Shown here: piece by piece, positions 9,109 to 22,059 of the stretch | Numbering within the stretch: position 1 is the stretch's first letter | Layout: every line of letters begins with the position of its first letter | The notes under the pieces: model-generated | Databases searched by the model: none | Seen by the model: the letters and a program-made list of their open reading frames with translations, nothing else | What the model was told of the DNA's origin: nothing | Origin: Pseudomonas fluorescens | Lineage (GTDB): Bacteria; Pseudomonadota; Gammaproteobacteria; Pseudomonadales; Pseudomonadaceae | NCBI RefSeq assembly: GCF_018614655.1 | Contig: NZ_JAGGOG010000014.1 | Location: 248,001 to 312,000, forward strand | Length of the DNA: 64,000 bases | Direction: 5' to 3' | Position numbers and translations under genes: made by a program

Positions 9109-9282
9109 ATGTCCTTGCAAAATAGCAGCAATGCCAAAATTGAAGTGATCCGCCAGCCACAGGATCTGCCTTGCTCGTATATCGATGCCCAAGGCCGTGA
9201 GGTGCAGATTACTGAAGAGATGGTCCAGGACGCATGCCGCGAACTGGAACAGAAATTGGTCAAGCCTGCCCAGCAAGGCTGA
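9109..9282 (+). CDS. Small conserved Pseudomonas protein, 57 aa (PA1571-like)
   Basis: Begins MSLQNSSNAKIEVIRQ and contains CSYIDAQGREVQITEEM. Acidic and mostly soluble; no membrane segment or signal peptide. GAGGAGACAGGCT gives a strong Shine-Dalgarno for the ATG at 9109; the frame extends upstream but without support. A terminator follows within 20 bases, so it is its own transcription unit. I believe it matches a small family known only as PA1571 in P. aeruginosa, function unknown; the surrounding gene order fits that. A short real gene rather than a shadow: no competing frame is open on either strand and the codon use is normal. Confidence 0.82.
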   Translation: MSLQNSSNAKIEVIRQPQDLPCSYIDAQGREVQITEEMVQDACRELEQKLVKPAQQG

Positions 9283-9299
9283 ATCGCCCAACCCCTTTC

Positions 9300-9330
9300 A
9301 AACCCGACCTTGATGGCCGGGTTTTTTATG
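9300..9330. terminator. Terminator after the 57-aa gene
   Basis: AACCCG ACC TTGAT GG CCGGGTT then TTTTT on the plus strand. It may also receive the convergent pdxB transcript, though the minus-side tract is weak. Confidence 0.75.
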
Positions 9331-9333
9331 GCC

Positions 9334-10476
9334 TCAAATTGCCTGTGCGCCCAACGCTGACACAATGTTCGACAGAGTGGCCGACTCTCCACCGATCCGC
9401 ACTTTCAACCCGTCAATCTCACGCCGCTCGGGGTAATGCTTGCGCAGCAGGTCAAACGCCTTACGCTGCTCTTCCACCGTTCCTACCAGGCTACGGCGGA
9501 AATCCGCATCATCACGGCGCGGGTCGTAGACGCTGCGGCACAGGGTCGCCAAGGCCCAGGCAGGGTCGACATTGACGTTGAGACTGACTTCGGCCAGCCA
9601 CGGTTCAGGCAGCAAATCACTGAGTTGAACAGTCGGCTCCTGGCCAAGATGCCGGCAAAACGCCTGGTAAATCTGCGCGGTGCCACGCTGCTTGCCATCC
9701 AGGCTGTAACCCGCGATGTGCGGGGTGGCCAATACACACAGGTCAGCCAAGTCGACATCCACCTGCGGCTCGCCTTCCCAGACATCCAGCACCGCTTGCA
9801 GGTCCTCGCGCTCAAGCAGCACGTCCCTGAGGGCCGCGTTATCCACCACGGGACCACGGCTGGCGTTGATCAGCCACGCGCCAGGCTTGAGCTGGTTCAG
9901 GCGCTGGCGATCAAACAGGTGCCAGGTAGAACCATTGCCGGATTTGTTCAGCGGTGTATGCAGGCTGATGACGTCGCATTGCTCGACGATCTGCTCGAGG
10001 CTGACGTAATCACCGCCCTCGGCGGCCTGCCGTGGCGGATCGCAGACCAGCACGTTCCAGCCCAGCCCCCTGAGGACCTTGATCAACCGCCCGCCGACTT
10101 CACCGGCCCCCACGACACCATAGGTGCGTTGGCCGAGGTCTGCGCCTTCGATCTCGGCCAGGGTCAGCAAGCTACCCAGCACATAGTCGACCACCCCCCG
10201 GGCGTTGCAGCCGGGCGCGCTGGACCACTGGATGCCGGCGCGCTGGAAATAGTCGAGGTCCAGGTGATCGGTGCCGATGGTGCAGGTTCCGACAAAACGC
10301 ACGGGGGTGCCTTCGAGCAATGCGCGGTTGACGTTGGTCACCGAGCGCACCAGCAGCACATCCGCCTGCTCAATGGCGGCGCGGTCGATGGAGCGGCCGG
10401 GAACGCGGCGAATCTCGCCAAACCCTTCAAAAAACGCATCGAGTAGCGGGATATTTTCGTCGGCAACAATCAGCAT
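9334..10476 (-). CDS. pdxB: Erythronate-4-phosphate dehydrogenase PdxB
   Basis: Second step of the DXP-dependent pyridoxal 5'-phosphate pathway: oxidation of 4-phosphoerythronate with NAD. The product of 380 aa has the D-2-hydroxyacid dehydrogenase fold: [13 protein letters not shown] is the NAD-binding loop, NASRGPVVD holds a conserved arginine, and [10 protein letters not shown] holds the catalytic histidine. The extra C-terminal PdxB dimerisation domain is present (from about residue 285). The ATG at 10476 has GAAAGGAG 6 bases upstream. Diverges from the MATE gene across about 200 bases. Confidence 0.95.
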   Translation of the reverse strand: MLIVADENIPLLDAFFEGFGEIRRVPGRSIDRAAIEQADVLLVRSVTNVNRALLEGTPVRFVGTCTIGTDHLDLDYFQRAGIQWSSAPGCNARGVVDYVLGSLLTLAEIEGADLGQRTYGVVGAGEVGGRLIKVLRGLGWNVLVCDPPRQAAEGGDYVSLEQIVEQCDVISLHTPLNKSGNGSTWHLFDRQRLNQLKPGAWLINASRGPVVDNAALRDVLLEREDLQAVLDVWEGEPQVDVDLADLCVLATPHIAGYSLDGKQRGTAQIYQAFCRHLGQEPTVQLSDLLPEPWLAEVSLNVNVDPAWALATLCRSVYDPRRDDADFRRSLVGTVEEQRKAFDLLRKHYPERREIDGLKVRIGGESATLSNIVSALGAQAI

Positions 10477-10673
10477 GGCAGGCTCCTTTCGCGGATCAGC
10501 AGTGTACAGGGATCAGGGATGGAATGAGATTGGTCGAACAATGCCGATCCCTTGTGGGGCCCTGGGTTGCCTGGGAGGCTGCTTACAAATCCGCAACACA
10601 GGTTTTTTCCTGACCGACCCGTCAAAGCGTAGAATGCGCCGTCCTGCGCTCCCCCTTTTTGGACACCCTGCAC

Positions 10674-12056
10674 GTGAACACTGCCACCACCCCCCTCACC
10701 CGTCCCGCCCGCGTCAGCCTGGAAGTACGCAACCTGCTGGCCCTGGCGCTGCCGATCATGATCGGCCAACTGGCGACCACCGCCATGGGCTTTGTCGACG
10801 CGGTGATGGCCGGACGCGTCAGCGCCCGGGACCTGGCAGCCGTCGCACTGGGCAACTCGATCTGGATCCCGGTGTACCTGCTGATGACCGGCACCTTGCT
10901 GGCCACCACCCCCAAAGTCGCCCAGCGCTTTGGCGCCGGTCAACACAGTGAGATCGGCCCGCTGGTGCGCCAGTCGCTGTGGCTGGCACTGGTGGTCGGG
11001 ATGACCGCCCTGCTGTTGCTGATCAGTGCCGAACCGATCCTGCATGCCATGAATGTCGATCCCGAACTGATCAAGCCCTGCATGGGTTACCTGCACGGCA
11101 TCGCCTCGGGCATGCCGGCGATTGCGCTGTATTACGTGTTGCGTTGCTTCAGCGATGGCCTGGGCCGCACGCGGCCGAGCATGGTCTTGGGCCTGTGCGG
11201 GCTGGCGCTGAATATTCCACTGAACTACGTGTTCATCTACGGCCATTTCGGCGTGCCGGCAATGGGCGGTATCGGTTGCGGCTGGGCCACGGCGATTGTG
11301 ATGTGGGTGATGATGCTCGGCCTGGCCGGCTGGACCCGCTGGGCGCCGGTCTATCAGGCGAGTGAGTTGTTCAAGCGCTTCGACTGGCCACAATGGTCGG
11401 TGATCAAACGCGTGTTGAGCATCGGCCTGCCGATCGGCATTGCGATCTTTGCCGAATCGAGCATCTTCGCAGTGATCGCCCTGCTGATCGGCAGTCTGGG
11501 TGCCACCGTGGTGGCCGGCCACCAGATTGCCCTGAACTTCAGCTCGCTGGTGTTCATGATCCCCTACTCCCTGAGCATGGCCGTCACCGTGCGGGTGGGC
11601 CAGGCCCTGGGCCGCAGCGAACCCCGGGAAGCGCGCTTCGCGGCGGGTGTGGGGATGGGCACGGCGCTGGCGTATGCCTGCCTGTCCTGCAGCCTGATGC
11701 TGCTGTTTCGCGAACAGATAGCCGCGATCTATACCTCGGACCCGCTGGTGCTCCAGGTGGCCGCGATGCTGATCGTGTTTTCGGCGTTGTTCCAGTTTTC
11801 CGACGCGATCCAGGTCACGGCCGCCGGCGCGTTGCGCGGCTATCAGGACACGCGGGTGACCATGGTCCTGACGTTGTTTGCCTATTGGGGCGTGGGGTTG
11901 CCGGTAGGGTATGTGTTGGGGCTCACGGACTGGCTGGGTGAGGCCAGTGGCCCAAGCGGCTTGTGGCAAGGTCTGATTGTCGGCTTGAGCTGCGCAGCGG
12001 CGATGCTGGTGATCCGCCTGACACGCAGTGCGCGTCGGCGGATTCGAGTGGCTTAA
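10674..12056 (+). CDS. MATE family multidrug efflux protein (NorM/PmpM type)
   Basis: Inner-membrane cation-coupled drug exporter with twelve predicted spans in about 460 aa. The N-terminal half opens with [19 protein letters not shown] and [20 protein letters not shown], the conserved MATE signature; the second half repeats the fold ([18 protein letters not shown]). The start is probably the GTG at 10674 ([14 protein letters not shown] in translation); a TTG at 10659 is the only longer option and has no ribosome site. Its stop codon overlaps the tusA stop by three bases in convergent orientation. P. aeruginosa PmpM is a plausible orthologue because it also lies near pdxB. Confidence 0.9.
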   Translation: MNTATTPLTRPARVSLEVRNLLALALPIMIGQLATTAMGFVDAVMAGRVSARDLAAVALGNSIWIPVYLLMTGTLLATTPKVAQRFGAGQHSEIGPLVRQSLWLALVVGMTALLLLISAEPILHAMNVDPELIKPCMGYLHGIASGMPAIALYYVLRCFSDGLGRTRPSMVLGLCGLALNIPLNYVFIYGHFGVPAMGGIGCGWATAIVMWVMMLGLAGWTRWAPVYQASELFKRFDWPQWSVIKRVLSIGLPIGIAIFAESSIFAVIALLIGSLGATVVAGHQIALNFSSLVFMIPYSLSMAVTVRVGQALGRSEPREARFAAGVGMGTALAYACLSCSLMLLFREQIAAIYTSDPLVLQVAAMLIVFSALFQFSDAIQVTAAGALRGYQDTRVTMVLTLFAYWGVGLPVGYVLGLTDWLGEASGPSGLWQGLIVGLSCAAAMLVIRLTRSARRRIRVA

Positions 12057-12304
12057 GCGGACTTCTTGCGAATCCAGTACAGGTAAGTCCCGGCCTGTTC
12101 CTGCTGCCCCACCAGTTCATGGTCAAGGAACACGCAGAACTTGGGGATATCGCGGCGGGTCGAGGGATCGGTCGCGATGACCTTGAGCAAACCACCAGGT
12201 GCCAGGTCGCGGATGTGCTGGTGCAGCATCATGACCGGTTCCGGGCAGTTGAGGCCGGTGGCGTCGAGGGTGCCGTCGACGGGGGTGTCAAACATGTCGC
12301 TCAT
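12053..12304 (-). CDS. tusA: Sulfurtransferase TusA
   Basis: 83-aa persulfide carrier that takes sulfur from the cysteine desulfurase IscS and passes it on for 2-thiouridine formation in tRNA and other sulfur relays. The active cysteine is C20 in [12 protein letters not shown], the CPxP motif of the family. Length and fold (beta-alpha-beta-alpha-beta-beta) are normal. The next gene upstream on the same strand, rlmM, ends 27 bases away, so the two are probably one operon of RNA-modification genes. Confidence 0.93.
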   Translation of the reverse strand: MSDMFDTPVDGTLDATGLNCPEPVMMLHQHIRDLAPGGLLKVIATDPSTRRDIPKFCVFLDHELVGQQEQAGTYLYWIRKKSA

Positions 12305-12331
12305 TATTCACTCCTGAAACTGGCCATCAGT

Positions 12332-13405
12332 TTACCGGGCCTTTGGCTTCTTCGCATCCAACCGCCGCAAATGGCAGGTGACTTCTTCACGGTCGTGGTA
12401 CAGCTGCTTACAGCCGATTTCCACGCGAATGCCCCGTTCCTTGAAACCTTCCTCGATCCGCTCCAGCAAGCGCTTCACTTCGGCATAGCGCTGTTTCATC
12501 GGCAGTTTCAGGTTAACCACCGCTTCACGGCAATGCCCCTCGCCGATCCAGGTTTCCAGCAAGGCCGCGTTGCGCGCCGGCTTCTCGACGATATCGCAGA
12601 CCATCCAGTCCACCGGCTGTTTAGGTGTATAGGTGAAACCGTCAGCCATCAAGTGCTGCACCAGGCCCGTGTCCATCAGGCTCTCGGCCATGGGGCCGTT
12701 GTCGATGGCGGTCACCAGCATGCCACGGTTGACCAGTTGCCAGGTCCAGCCACCCGGCGCAGCGCCCAGGTCGACCCCGGTCATGTCGCTGTGCAAGCGT
12801 TCATCCCACTGATCCCGAGGGATAAAGTGGTGCCAAGCCTCTTCCAGCTTCAAGGTGGAGCGGCTTGGCGCGTCCCGCGGGAATTTCAAGCGGGGAATGC
12901 CCATGGGCCACATCGCCGAGTTATTCGACTCGGCCAGCCCCATGAACACCTCTCGGCCACTTTTAAAGGTCAGCAGCAAACGCGGTTTGCTCGGGTCCTC
13001 CACCAGCTTGCCGGCCGCCATCAGCGCCTTGCGCAGGTGCACTTCAAATTTCTTGCAGAAGTTCGACAGTTCCTTGCCATCATTGGTGTCGACCATTTCC
13101 AGCCACAGGCTGCCGCACAGCGGGAAACCTTGCAGATGGGCGAGGATCACACTGATGCGGTCAGTTTCCGGCAAATCAATAAACACCCCGCGTGCCCACT
13201 GTCTTGGGAAGATCAGCTCGGCAAAGCGCTGGCCACGCATCAGGCGCGCCGCGCCGTCCTCTTCGGTGCAGACAAATTCGGCGCAGGCGCTGCTGGTCTT
13301 GGCCTTGGCGTAGCCCGAGACGTTCAGGCGAGCGGCGTGTTCCGCGATCTCGGAACAGACTTCGCCCTCAAAACCCGGGCGGCAGTGCATAAAAAGGGTG
13401 TTCAT
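12332..13405 (-). CDS. rlmM: 23S rRNA 2'-O-ribose C2498 methyltransferase RlmM
   Basis: SAM-dependent methyltransferase of 357 aa. It carries an N-terminal THUMP-like region and a C-terminal Rossmann domain with the SAM loop DLGAAPGGWTWQL and the catalytic tetrad region including DNGPM and VDWMVCDIVEKP. It methylates C2498 of 23S rRNA before ribosome assembly. The ATG at 13405 follows CCAGGAGAGTCA, a good ribosome site. tusA follows at once, and acnA diverges. Confidence 0.94.
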   Translation of the reverse strand: MNTLFMHCRPGFEGEVCSEIAEHAARLNVSGYAKAKTSSACAEFVCTEEDGAARLMRGQRFAELIFPRQWARGVFIDLPETDRISVILAHLQGFPLCGSLWLEMVDTNDGKELSNFCKKFEVHLRKALMAAGKLVEDPSKPRLLLTFKSGREVFMGLAESNNSAMWPMGIPRLKFPRDAPSRSTLKLEEAWHHFIPRDQWDERLHSDMTGVDLGAAPGGWTWQLVNRGMLVTAIDNGPMAESLMDTGLVQHLMADGFTYTPKQPVDWMVCDIVEKPARNAALLETWIGEGHCREAVVNLKLPMKQRYAEVKRLLERIEEGFKERGIRVEIGCKQLYHDREEVTCHLRRLDAKKPKAR

Positions 13406-13531
13406 TGACTCTCCTGGTAACCGGCCTGCTCTAGCGCAATGCCTGTCATGAAAACGCGCGCATGATAGCTGACTTCGGAACCTTGGATCTGTCCATAGAG
13501 TCCAGTTATTAGCCAGCTACTTAAAACAGGG

Positions 13532-13540
13532 CTAGCTTAG
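13532..13540 (+). promoter_or_regulatory. Possible RpoS-type -10 upstream of acnA
   Basis: GGGCTAGCTTAG resembles the sigma-S extended -10 with the downstream TTA often seen. It is 56 bases before the acnA start. No matching -35. Weak, single-motif evidence. Confidence 0.3.
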
Positions 13541-13595
13541 AAGCTCTATCCGTCCCGTCAGGTCCGTAGCCGTGCGGACCATAAGGAGTCATTCG

Positions 13596-16337
<2,742 letters not shown>

Positions 16338-16354
16338 CGGACACTCGCCACACT

Positions 16355-16381
16355 AAACACCGCCTTTATGGGCGGTGTTTT
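16355..16381 (+). terminator. Terminator after acnA
   Basis: AAACACCGCC - TTTAT - GGGCGGTGTTTT with trailing TTTT; near-perfect ten-base stem. Confidence 0.88.
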
Positions 16382-16443
16382 CTTTTGGGTACACCGCGAC
16401 GGTCGTTATAATGCCGCGCTGTTTACCGTCACAAGGACTCCTC

Positions 16444-17235
16444 ATGCTTGCTCTGCCCTGGCTATACCTGGCGCTTCTTTCCATTGGCTATGTACTGGCC
16501 TTGATCTACGGGAAACTGGGATTGCTGGCGGTGGTGTCCATTGCCTTGCTGCTGGTCGCCGGCTTTGCCGTCCGCCAACAGCGAAACCCTTGGGCACGCT
16601 ACCTCGGCCATGGGCTGTTTATTGTCCTGGCCCTGGGCCTCGCGATGCACTGGCTGCCAGGTTTCTATAACGGCCGCGCAATTGACCCGCAACGCTTTAC
16701 CGACGACTCCGTACCCTTCTCGATGTACCTGAACCAGGATAAACCCCTGATAGGCTTCTGGTTGCTGCTGGCGTGCCCGTGGATTGTCGCCCGTCGCTCC
16801 CTGCGTCTTTCGATCTACGCCACTGCCATGGCGTTGACCCTGACGACCATCGCCGCCCTCGGTGGCGCGCTGCTGCTGGGCATTATCAGTTGGGCACCGA
16901 AATGGCCGGACCAGGCGTGGCTGTGGGTGTTGAACAACCTGTTGCTGGTGACGCTGGTGGAAGAAGCGCTGTTTCGTGGCTACATCCAGGGCGGTCTGAG
17001 CCGGCGTTTCAAGCAGTTACCCTACGGTGAAAACCTGGCGCTGCTGTTGGCATCCCTGCTGTTCGGCCTGGTTCATCTGGGCGCAGGCTGGCAGTGGACG
17101 CTGCTGGCGGGAATTGCCGGCGTCGGTTACGGGCTGGCGTATCGCTTTGGCGGCCTGGGCGCGGCGATTGCCACGCACTTCGGCTTGAACCTGCTGCACT
17201 TTGCGCTGTTTACCTACCCGATGCTGGCGGGCTGA
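16444..17235 (+). CDS. CPBP family intramembrane metalloprotease (CAAX protease-like)
   Basis: Polytopic inner-membrane protein of 263 aa with six to eight hydrophobic segments. The glutamate-type intramembrane protease motifs are present in order: EEALFRGYIQGGL (EExxxR), FGLVHLG (FxxxH) and ATHFGLNLLHF (HxxxN/B-like). The family includes prenyl-protein proteases and bacteriocin self-immunity proteins, so the substrate is unknown. The ATG at 16444 follows AAGGACTCCTC; the longer frame starting 23 codons earlier runs into the acnA terminator and is rejected. Single gene, same strand as the next chemoreceptor but 140 bases apart. Confidence 0.85.
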   Translation: MLALPWLYLALLSIGYVLALIYGKLGLLAVVSIALLLVAGFAVRQQRNPWARYLGHGLFIVLALGLAMHWLPGFYNGRAIDPQRFTDDSVPFSMYLNQDKPLIGFWLLLACPWIVARRSLRLSIYATAMALTLTTIAALGGALLLGIISWAPKWPDQAWLWVLNNLLLVTLVEEALFRGYIQGGLSRRFKQLPYGENLALLLASLLFGLVHLGAGWQWTLLAGIAGVGYGLAYRFGGLGAAIATHFGLNLLHFALFTYPMLAG

Positions 17236-17375
17236 CAACGCGCCTGTCAAACGAGCACAGCCTGTGCCAGCGCCGGATCTCAACGGTGTGAGGCTGTGCC
17301 GATTGTTGCAAAAACAAGTTAAATAAAACCCCGTAACGGCCGACAACCTGTCAAAGCCTTGCGGATTGAACCACC

Positions 17376-18941
17376 ATGCGTAATAACCAACCCGTTACCC
17401 AGCGCGAACGTACCTTCCCCGCTCAGCAACGGTTGATCTCCACCACTGATGCCAAAGGTGTGATCACTTACTGCAACGACGCCTTTGTCGAAATCAGTGG
17501 GTTTTCCCATGACGAGCTGACGCGCGCGCCGCACAATCTGGTTCGCCATCCGGACGTACCGGCGGCGGTGTTCGCACACATGTGGTCCACGCTCAAACAA
17601 GGCTTGCCATGGATGGGCATCGTCAAGAACCGCTGCAAGAACGGCGATCATTATTGGGTCAACGCCTATGTGACGCCGGTCTTCGACGGTAATCAGGTGA
17701 TCGGATACGAATCGGTGCGGGTCAAGCCCACCGCCGAGCAGATCCGCCGCGCCGAAGCGCTGTACCAGCGCATCAACCAGGGCAAGCCGGCCATTCCACG
17801 CCGTGACAAGTGGCTGCCGGTGCTGCAGGACTGGTTGCCGTTTATCCTGGTCAGCCAGTTAAGCTTCCTGATTGGCGTGTGGCTTAACTCGCATTGGGGC
17901 TTTGCCCTGGCGGCGGCGCTTTCGGTGCCGTTGGGCTTGCTGGGTTTGTCCTGGCAACAACGCGGCCTCAAACGCCTGTTGCGCCTGGCCGAACAGACCA
18001 CTTCCGACCCGCTGATCGCGCAGATGTACACCGACAGTCGTGGCGCACAGGCACGTCTGGAGATGTCGATCCTGAGTCAGGAAGCCCGTCTGAAGACGTG
18101 TCTGACACGCTTGCAGGACACCGCCGAGCACCTCAATGAGCAGGCGCGACAGTCCAATACCTTGGCGCATAACAGCTCCAGCGGCCTGGAACGCCAACGC
18201 GTGGAGACCGAACAAGTGGCCACGGCGGTCAATCAGATGGCGGCAACGACCCAGGAAGTGGCCAGCCATGTGCAGCGCACGGCGGACGCTACTCAGGAAG
18301 CCAATCGCCTCACCGGTCGCGGCCGCGATATTGCCGGAGAAACCCGCGACGCTATCCAGCGTCTGTCGGCGGCCGTCGGCGAAACCGGCGTGACCGTGAC
18401 CCAACTGGCCAAGGACAGCGATGAAATCGGCGGCGTAGTCGACGTGATCAAAGGCATTGCCGACCAGACCAACCTGCTGGCCTTGAACGCGGCCATCGAA
18501 GCGGCCCGTGCCGGGGAGATGGGTCGTGGTTTTGCGGTGGTGGCCGATGAAGTACGGCAATTGGCGCAGCGCACCGCCGAGTCCACTGGGCAGATCCATA
18601 CACTGATCGCCAAGCTGCAGCAGACCGCCAGCGCGGCCGTGCAGACCATGGATGCCGGGCATCGTCAGGCAGAAGAAGGTGTGGCGCGGGTGATGGAGGC
18701 GGATGCAGCGCTGGTGGGGATCAGTGAAGCGGTGGCCAATATCACCGACATGACCACACAGATCGCCGCCGCCACCGAAGAGCAAAGCGCCGTGGCCGAA
18801 GAGATCAGCCGCAATATCAGCACGATTGCGCTGTTGGCGGATCAGACGTCGGAGCAGGCGTTGAACTCGGCGCAGTTGAGTGAAGAGCTGACGCATACGG
18901 CGAATACCCAGTACTCGCTGGTGGAACGGTTTAACCGGTAA
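17376..18941 (+). CDS. aer: Aerotaxis receptor Aer (PAS + methyl-accepting domain)
   Basis: 521-aa chemoreceptor with no periplasmic sensor. A PAS domain fills residues 20-115 ([42 protein letters not shown]), the region that holds FAD in Aer. A hydrophobic hairpin at about 150-190 anchors it to the membrane, and the cytoplasmic signalling domain ends with the hairpin tip [20 protein letters not shown] that docks CheA/CheW. It reports redox or energy state to the flagellar motor. It lies between acnA and the cco genes, as in P. aeruginosa (PA1561). A close paralogue of equal length is at 44255-45820. Confidence 0.93.
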   Translation: MRNNQPVTQRERTFPAQQRLISTTDAKGVITYCNDAFVEISGFSHDELTRAPHNLVRHPDVPAAVFAHMWSTLKQGLPWMGIVKNRCKNGDHYWVNAYVTPVFDGNQVIGYESVRVKPTAEQIRRAEALYQRINQGKPAIPRRDKWLPVLQDWLPFILVSQLSFLIGVWLNSHWGFALAAALSVPLGLLGLSWQQRGLKRLLRLAEQTTSDPLIAQMYTDSRGAQARLEMSILSQEARLKTCLTRLQDTAEHLNEQARQSNTLAHNSSSGLERQRVETEQVATAVNQMAATTQEVASHVQRTADATQEANRLTGRGRDIAGETRDAIQRLSAAVGETGVTVTQLAKDSDEIGGVVDVIKGIADQTNLLALNAAIEAARAGEMGRGFAVVADEVRQLAQRTAESTGQIHTLIAKLQQTASAAVQTMDAGHRQAEEGVARVMEADAALVGISEAVANITDMTTQIAAATEEQSAVAEEISRNISTIALLADQTSEQALNSAQLSEELTHTANTQYSLVERFNR

Positions 18942-18943
18942 AT

Positions 18944-19033
18944 CGCTTTCGCGAGCAAGCCCGCTCCTACATTTTGACCGTATTCATTCAGAACAACTCG
19001 GTCGAATGTGGGAGCGGGCTTGCTCGCGAAAGG
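18944..19033. repeat. REP pair (inverted)
   Basis: CGCTTTCGCGAGCAAGCCCG and its inverse CGAATGTGGGAGCGGGCTTG flank about 35 bases. Same family as 2789-2885; one arm has a CTCCTAC variant. It sits between the convergent aer and hydrolase genes, where it may also act as a transcription barrier since no classical terminator is visible. Confidence 0.88.
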
Positions 19034-19036
19034 GCC

Positions 19037-19729
19037 CTAACAGGCGCCGAGAAACCCAGACACCTTCACCGCCGCAGCCTCCAAGTGCTGCTCATGACTA
19101 AACCCCGAGGCCTTCAACGGCTTCAAATCATGATCCCCCGCCACCAACCACATCACTTCGATGCTCGGCGACAACGCATACCCTTCCACCGCCGCCCGAT
19201 TGCCCAGCGCATCCCGCTCGCCCTGAACAATCAACGTCGGCGTCTTCAATCCAGCCAAATGCTCGGTCCTTGGCTTTTCCGGCTTGCCCACCGCATAAAA
19301 CGGATACCCCAGACACACCAGCCCATCCGCGCTCAATTCGTCAGCCAGCAAACTGGCCATCCGCCCGCCCATGGACTTGCCGCCAATGGCCAAACGCCCA
19401 GCGACATGACGTCGCACCTCGGCATGCACCTCATGCCAGCATTCCAACAGTTTTGGCGCTGGATTCGGCGGGCGTTTGCCGCCATCCACACGGCGCTGGG
19501 CCATGTAGGGAAACTCGAAGCGCAATACGTTCACGCCATGCCCGGCAAGGCGTTCAGCCATGTCGTTCATAAAGCCCGAGTCCATCGGCGCGCCCGCACC
19601 GTGGGCCAGGATCAGCGTCACGGATTCGTCCGGGGCGACGCCTGAGGCGACATCCCAAATCCAGCCGCGTTCCCGCACACACCGCGCCCATTGATCCCCG
19701 TCAATACTGGCCTTGTGCTCTTTGCCCAT
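19037..19729 (-). CDS. Alpha/beta hydrolase of the KANL3/Tex30 (dienelactone-hydrolase-like) type
   Basis: 230-aa cytoplasmic hydrolase. [16 protein letters not shown] is the oxyanion-hole strand, [13 protein letters not shown] holds the nucleophile serine (GxSxG), [12 protein letters not shown] gives the acid aspartate and VAGDHDLKP the histidine, so the full triad is present. The substrate is unknown; this family is not well characterised in bacteria. The ATG at 19729 has GAGGTAAGC as ribosome site, which excludes the 29-residue upstream extension. Divergent from ccoN-1 with only about 80 bases between. Confidence 0.85.
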   Translation of the reverse strand: MGKEHKASIDGDQWARCVRERGWIWDVASGVAPDESVTLILAHGAGAPMDSGFMNDMAERLAGHGVNVLRFEFPYMAQRRVDGGKRPPNPAPKLLECWHEVHAEVRRHVAGRLAIGGKSMGGRMASLLADELSADGLVCLGYPFYAVGKPEKPRTEHLAGLKTPTLIVQGERDALGNRAAVEGYALSPSIEVMWLVAGDHDLKPLKASGFSHEQHLEAAAVKVSGFLGAC

Positions 19730-19808
19730 GCTTACCTCGCTTTTTAGTCTGCCTATAACTCCAGCCCAAGTGCCGCATTGGCTTGGGTTGAACCGTGGAT
19801 GGGGAACC

Positions 19809-21233
19809 ATGAACACTACTTTAAGTACCGCCTATAACTACAAGGTGGTCCGCCAATTCGCCATTATGACGGTGGTGTGGGGCATCGTTGGCATGGGGCT
19901 CGGGGTTTTTCTCGCTGCCCAGTTGGTATGGCCCGAACTCAACTTCAACCTGCCTTGGACCAGTTTCGGTCGCCTGCGCCCGTTGCACACAAACGCGGTG
20001 ATTTTTGCCTTCGGTGGCTGCGCTTTGTTTGCCAGCTCCTTCTACTCGGTGCAACGCACCTGCCAGACTCAACTGTTCGCACCAAAAATTGCACAGTTCT
20101 GCTTCTGGGGCTGGCAGTTGGTCATTGTGTTGGCCGCGATCACCTTGCCGCTGGGCTACACCAGTTCCAAGGAATACGCCGAGCTGGAATGGCCAATCGA
20201 CATCCTGATCACCATCGTCTGGGTCGCCTACGCCATCGTGTTCTTCGGCACGATCATGAAGCGCAACACCAAACACATCTATGTGGGTAACTGGTTTTTC
20301 GGTGCATTCATCATCACCGTGGCCATTCTGCACATCGTCAATAACCTGGAAATCCCGGTCAGCCTGACCAAGTCCTACTCCCTCTACGGCGGTGCGACGG
20401 ATGCCATGGTGCAGTGGTGGTACGGCCACAACGCGGTAGGTTTCTTCCTCACCGCCGGCTTCCTCGGAATGATGTACTACTTCGTGCCGAAACAGGCCGA
20501 ACGTCCGGTGTACTCCTATCGTTTGTCCATCGTGCACTTCTGGGCCCTGATCACCCTGTATATCTGGGCAGGCCCCCACCACCTGCACTACACCGCACTG
20601 CCGGACTGGGCGCAGTCGTTGGGCATGGTGATGTCGCTGGTGCTGCTGGCACCGAGCTGGGGCGGCATGATCAACGGCATGATGACGCTCTCGGGCGCCT
20701 GGCATAAGTTGCGCAGCGACCCGATCCTGCGCTTCCTGGTGGTATCCCTGGCGTTCTACGGTATGTCGACCTTCGAAGGCCCGATGATGGCCATCAAGAC
20801 CGTCAACGCTCTCTCCCACTACACCGACTGGACCATCGGCCACGTACACGCCGGCGCGCTTGGCTGGGTGGCAATGATCTCCATCGGCGCGCTGTACCAC
20901 ATGATCCCGAAAATCTTCGGTCGCGAGCAGATGTACAGCCTCGGCCTGATCAACGCGCATTTCTGGCTGGCCACGATCGGCACCGTGCTCTACATCGCGT
21001 CGATGTGGGTCAACGGCATCGCCCAGGGCCTGATGTGGCGTGCGGTCAACGAAGACGGCACCCTGACCTACTCCTTCGTCGAAACCCTGGTGGCCAGCCA
21101 CCCAGGCTTCATCGTGCGTTTGGTGGGCGGTGCGATCTTCCTCAGCGGCATGTTCCTGATGGCCTACAACACTTGGCGCACCGTGCGTTCGGCGCAACCC
21201 GCCGAAGCCACCACTGCCGCGCAGATGGCCTGA
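19809..21233 (+). CDS. ccoN: Cytochrome cbb3 oxidase subunit I, CcoN (first copy)
   Basis: Catalytic heme-copper subunit of the high-affinity terminal oxidase: twelve membrane spans in 474 aa, binding heme b and the b3-CuB site where oxygen is reduced. Conserved histidines are visible in [47 protein letters not shown] and [17 protein letters not shown]. The start at 19809 follows GGGGAACC. First gene of ccoNOQP-1. I find no Anr box in the 80-base upstream gap, which fits the P. aeruginosa cco-1 operon being expressed under air. Nearly identical in protein to the second copy at 23485. Confidence 0.97.
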   Translation: MNTTLSTAYNYKVVRQFAIMTVVWGIVGMGLGVFLAAQLVWPELNFNLPWTSFGRLRPLHTNAVIFAFGGCALFASSFYSVQRTCQTQLFAPKIAQFCFWGWQLVIVLAAITLPLGYTSSKEYAELEWPIDILITIVWVAYAIVFFGTIMKRNTKHIYVGNWFFGAFIITVAILHIVNNLEIPVSLTKSYSLYGGATDAMVQWWYGHNAVGFFLTAGFLGMMYYFVPKQAERPVYSYRLSIVHFWALITLYIWAGPHHLHYTALPDWAQSLGMVMSLVLLAPSWGGMINGMMTLSGAWHKLRSDPILRFLVVSLAFYGMSTFEGPMMAIKTVNALSHYTDWTIGHVHAGALGWVAMISIGALYHMIPKIFGREQMYSLGLINAHFWLATIGTVLYIASMWVNGIAQGLMWRAVNEDGTLTYSFVETLVASHPGFIVRLVGGAIFLSGMFLMAYNTWRTVRSAQPAEATTAAQMA

Positions 21234-21243
21234 GGAGTCGATG

Positions 21244-21852
21244 ATGAAACACGAAACCATTGAAAAGAACGTCGGCCTGCTGATGCTGTTGATGGTGCTC
21301 GCCGTGAGCATCGGCGGCCTGACCCAGATCGTCCCGTTGTTCTTCCAGGACGTCACCAACAAGCCGGTGGAAGGCATGAAGCCCTACACCGCGCTGCAAC
21401 TGGAAGGCCGCGACATCTACATCCGCGAAGGCTGCGTACAGTGCCACTCGCAGATGATCCGGCCGTTCCGCGCCGAAACCGAGCGCTACGGCCACTACTC
21501 GGTCGCCGGTGAAAGCGTGTGGGACCACCCGTTCCTGTGGGGCTCCAAGCGCACCGGGCCGGACCTGGCTCGCGTTGGTGCGCGCTACTCGGACGACTGG
21601 CACCGCGCGCACTTGTACAACCCGCGCAACGTGGTACCGGAGTCAAAAATGCCGGCCTATCCATGGCTGGTCACCGCCCAAGTCGACAGCAGCCACACCG
21701 AGACCAAGCTCAAGGTCATGCGCACCCTCGGCGTGCCCTACACCGACGACGACATCAGCGGCGCGGTAGCCAGCCTCAAGGGCAAGACCGAAATGGACGC
21801 GCTGGTTTCGTACCTGCAAGTGCTTGGCACTGCCATCAAGAGCAAGAGGTGA
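21244..21852 (+). CDS. ccoO: Cytochrome cbb3 oxidase subunit II, CcoO (first copy)
   Basis: Monoheme cytochrome c subunit, 202 aa, anchored by one N-terminal span ([18 protein letters not shown]) with the heme site [13 protein letters not shown] in the periplasm. It relays electrons from CcoP to CcoN. Two adjacent ATGs (21241, 21244) exist; the second is chosen because GGAG then has the right distance and the length equals the second copy. Starts 7 bases after ccoN ends. Confidence 0.96.
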   Translation: MKHETIEKNVGLLMLLMVLAVSIGGLTQIVPLFFQDVTNKPVEGMKPYTALQLEGRDIYIREGCVQCHSQMIRPFRAETERYGHYSVAGESVWDHPFLWGSKRTGPDLARVGARYSDDWHRAHLYNPRNVVPESKMPAYPWLVTAQVDSSHTETKLKVMRTLGVPYTDDDISGAVASLKGKTEMDALVSYLQVLGTAIKSKR

Positions 21853-21855
21853 GCC

Positions 21856-22059
21856 ATGGGATTTGAATTCGATGCAGGCACCCTCCGTGGCCTGGGCACG
21901 CTGATTGTGGCCATCGCTTTTATCGGCCTGTCGCTCTGGGTATTCAACAGCCGGCGCAACGCGGAGTTCGAGCAGGCACGCCTGTTGCCGTTTGCCGATG
22001 AACCCATGCCTACCACCGACGCTCAAGAAGAGCCTGTAACAAGGAGCATCCGGCCATGA
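21856..22059 (+). CDS. ccoQ: Cytochrome cbb3 oxidase subunit IV, CcoQ (first copy)
   Basis: 67-aa single-span protein that stabilises the oxidase against oxygen and helps hold CcoP. The span [19 protein letters not shown] is followed by a charged tail ([18 protein letters not shown]). It follows ccoO by 3 bases and overlaps the start of ccoP by 4, so translation is coupled. Confidence 0.94.
   Translation: MGFEFDAGTLRGLGTLIVAIAFIGLSLWVFNSRRNAEFEQARLLPFADEPMPTTDAQEEPVTRSIRP

Noticed and set aside
10470..11969. 499-codon open frame antisense to the MATE gene
   Set aside because: Its translation is a low-complexity mix of H, Q, R, G and A typical of the opposite strand of GC-rich genes; the MATE frame has clear membrane spans and family motifs.
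11963..13408. 481-codon plus-strand frame across tusA and rlmM
   Set aside because: Runs through two well-recognised genes on the opposite strand and contains no motif.
19730..19808. Search for an Anr box before ccoN-1
   Set aside because: No TTGAY-N4-RTCAA match in the short gap; a CCCAAG...CTTGGG hairpin is present but is not an Anr site.
19821..21377. 518-codon open frame antisense to ccoN-1, with a similar one antisense to ccoN-2
   Set aside because: Both mirror the highly biased codons of ccoN; the resemblance to one another only reflects the similarity of the sense genes.
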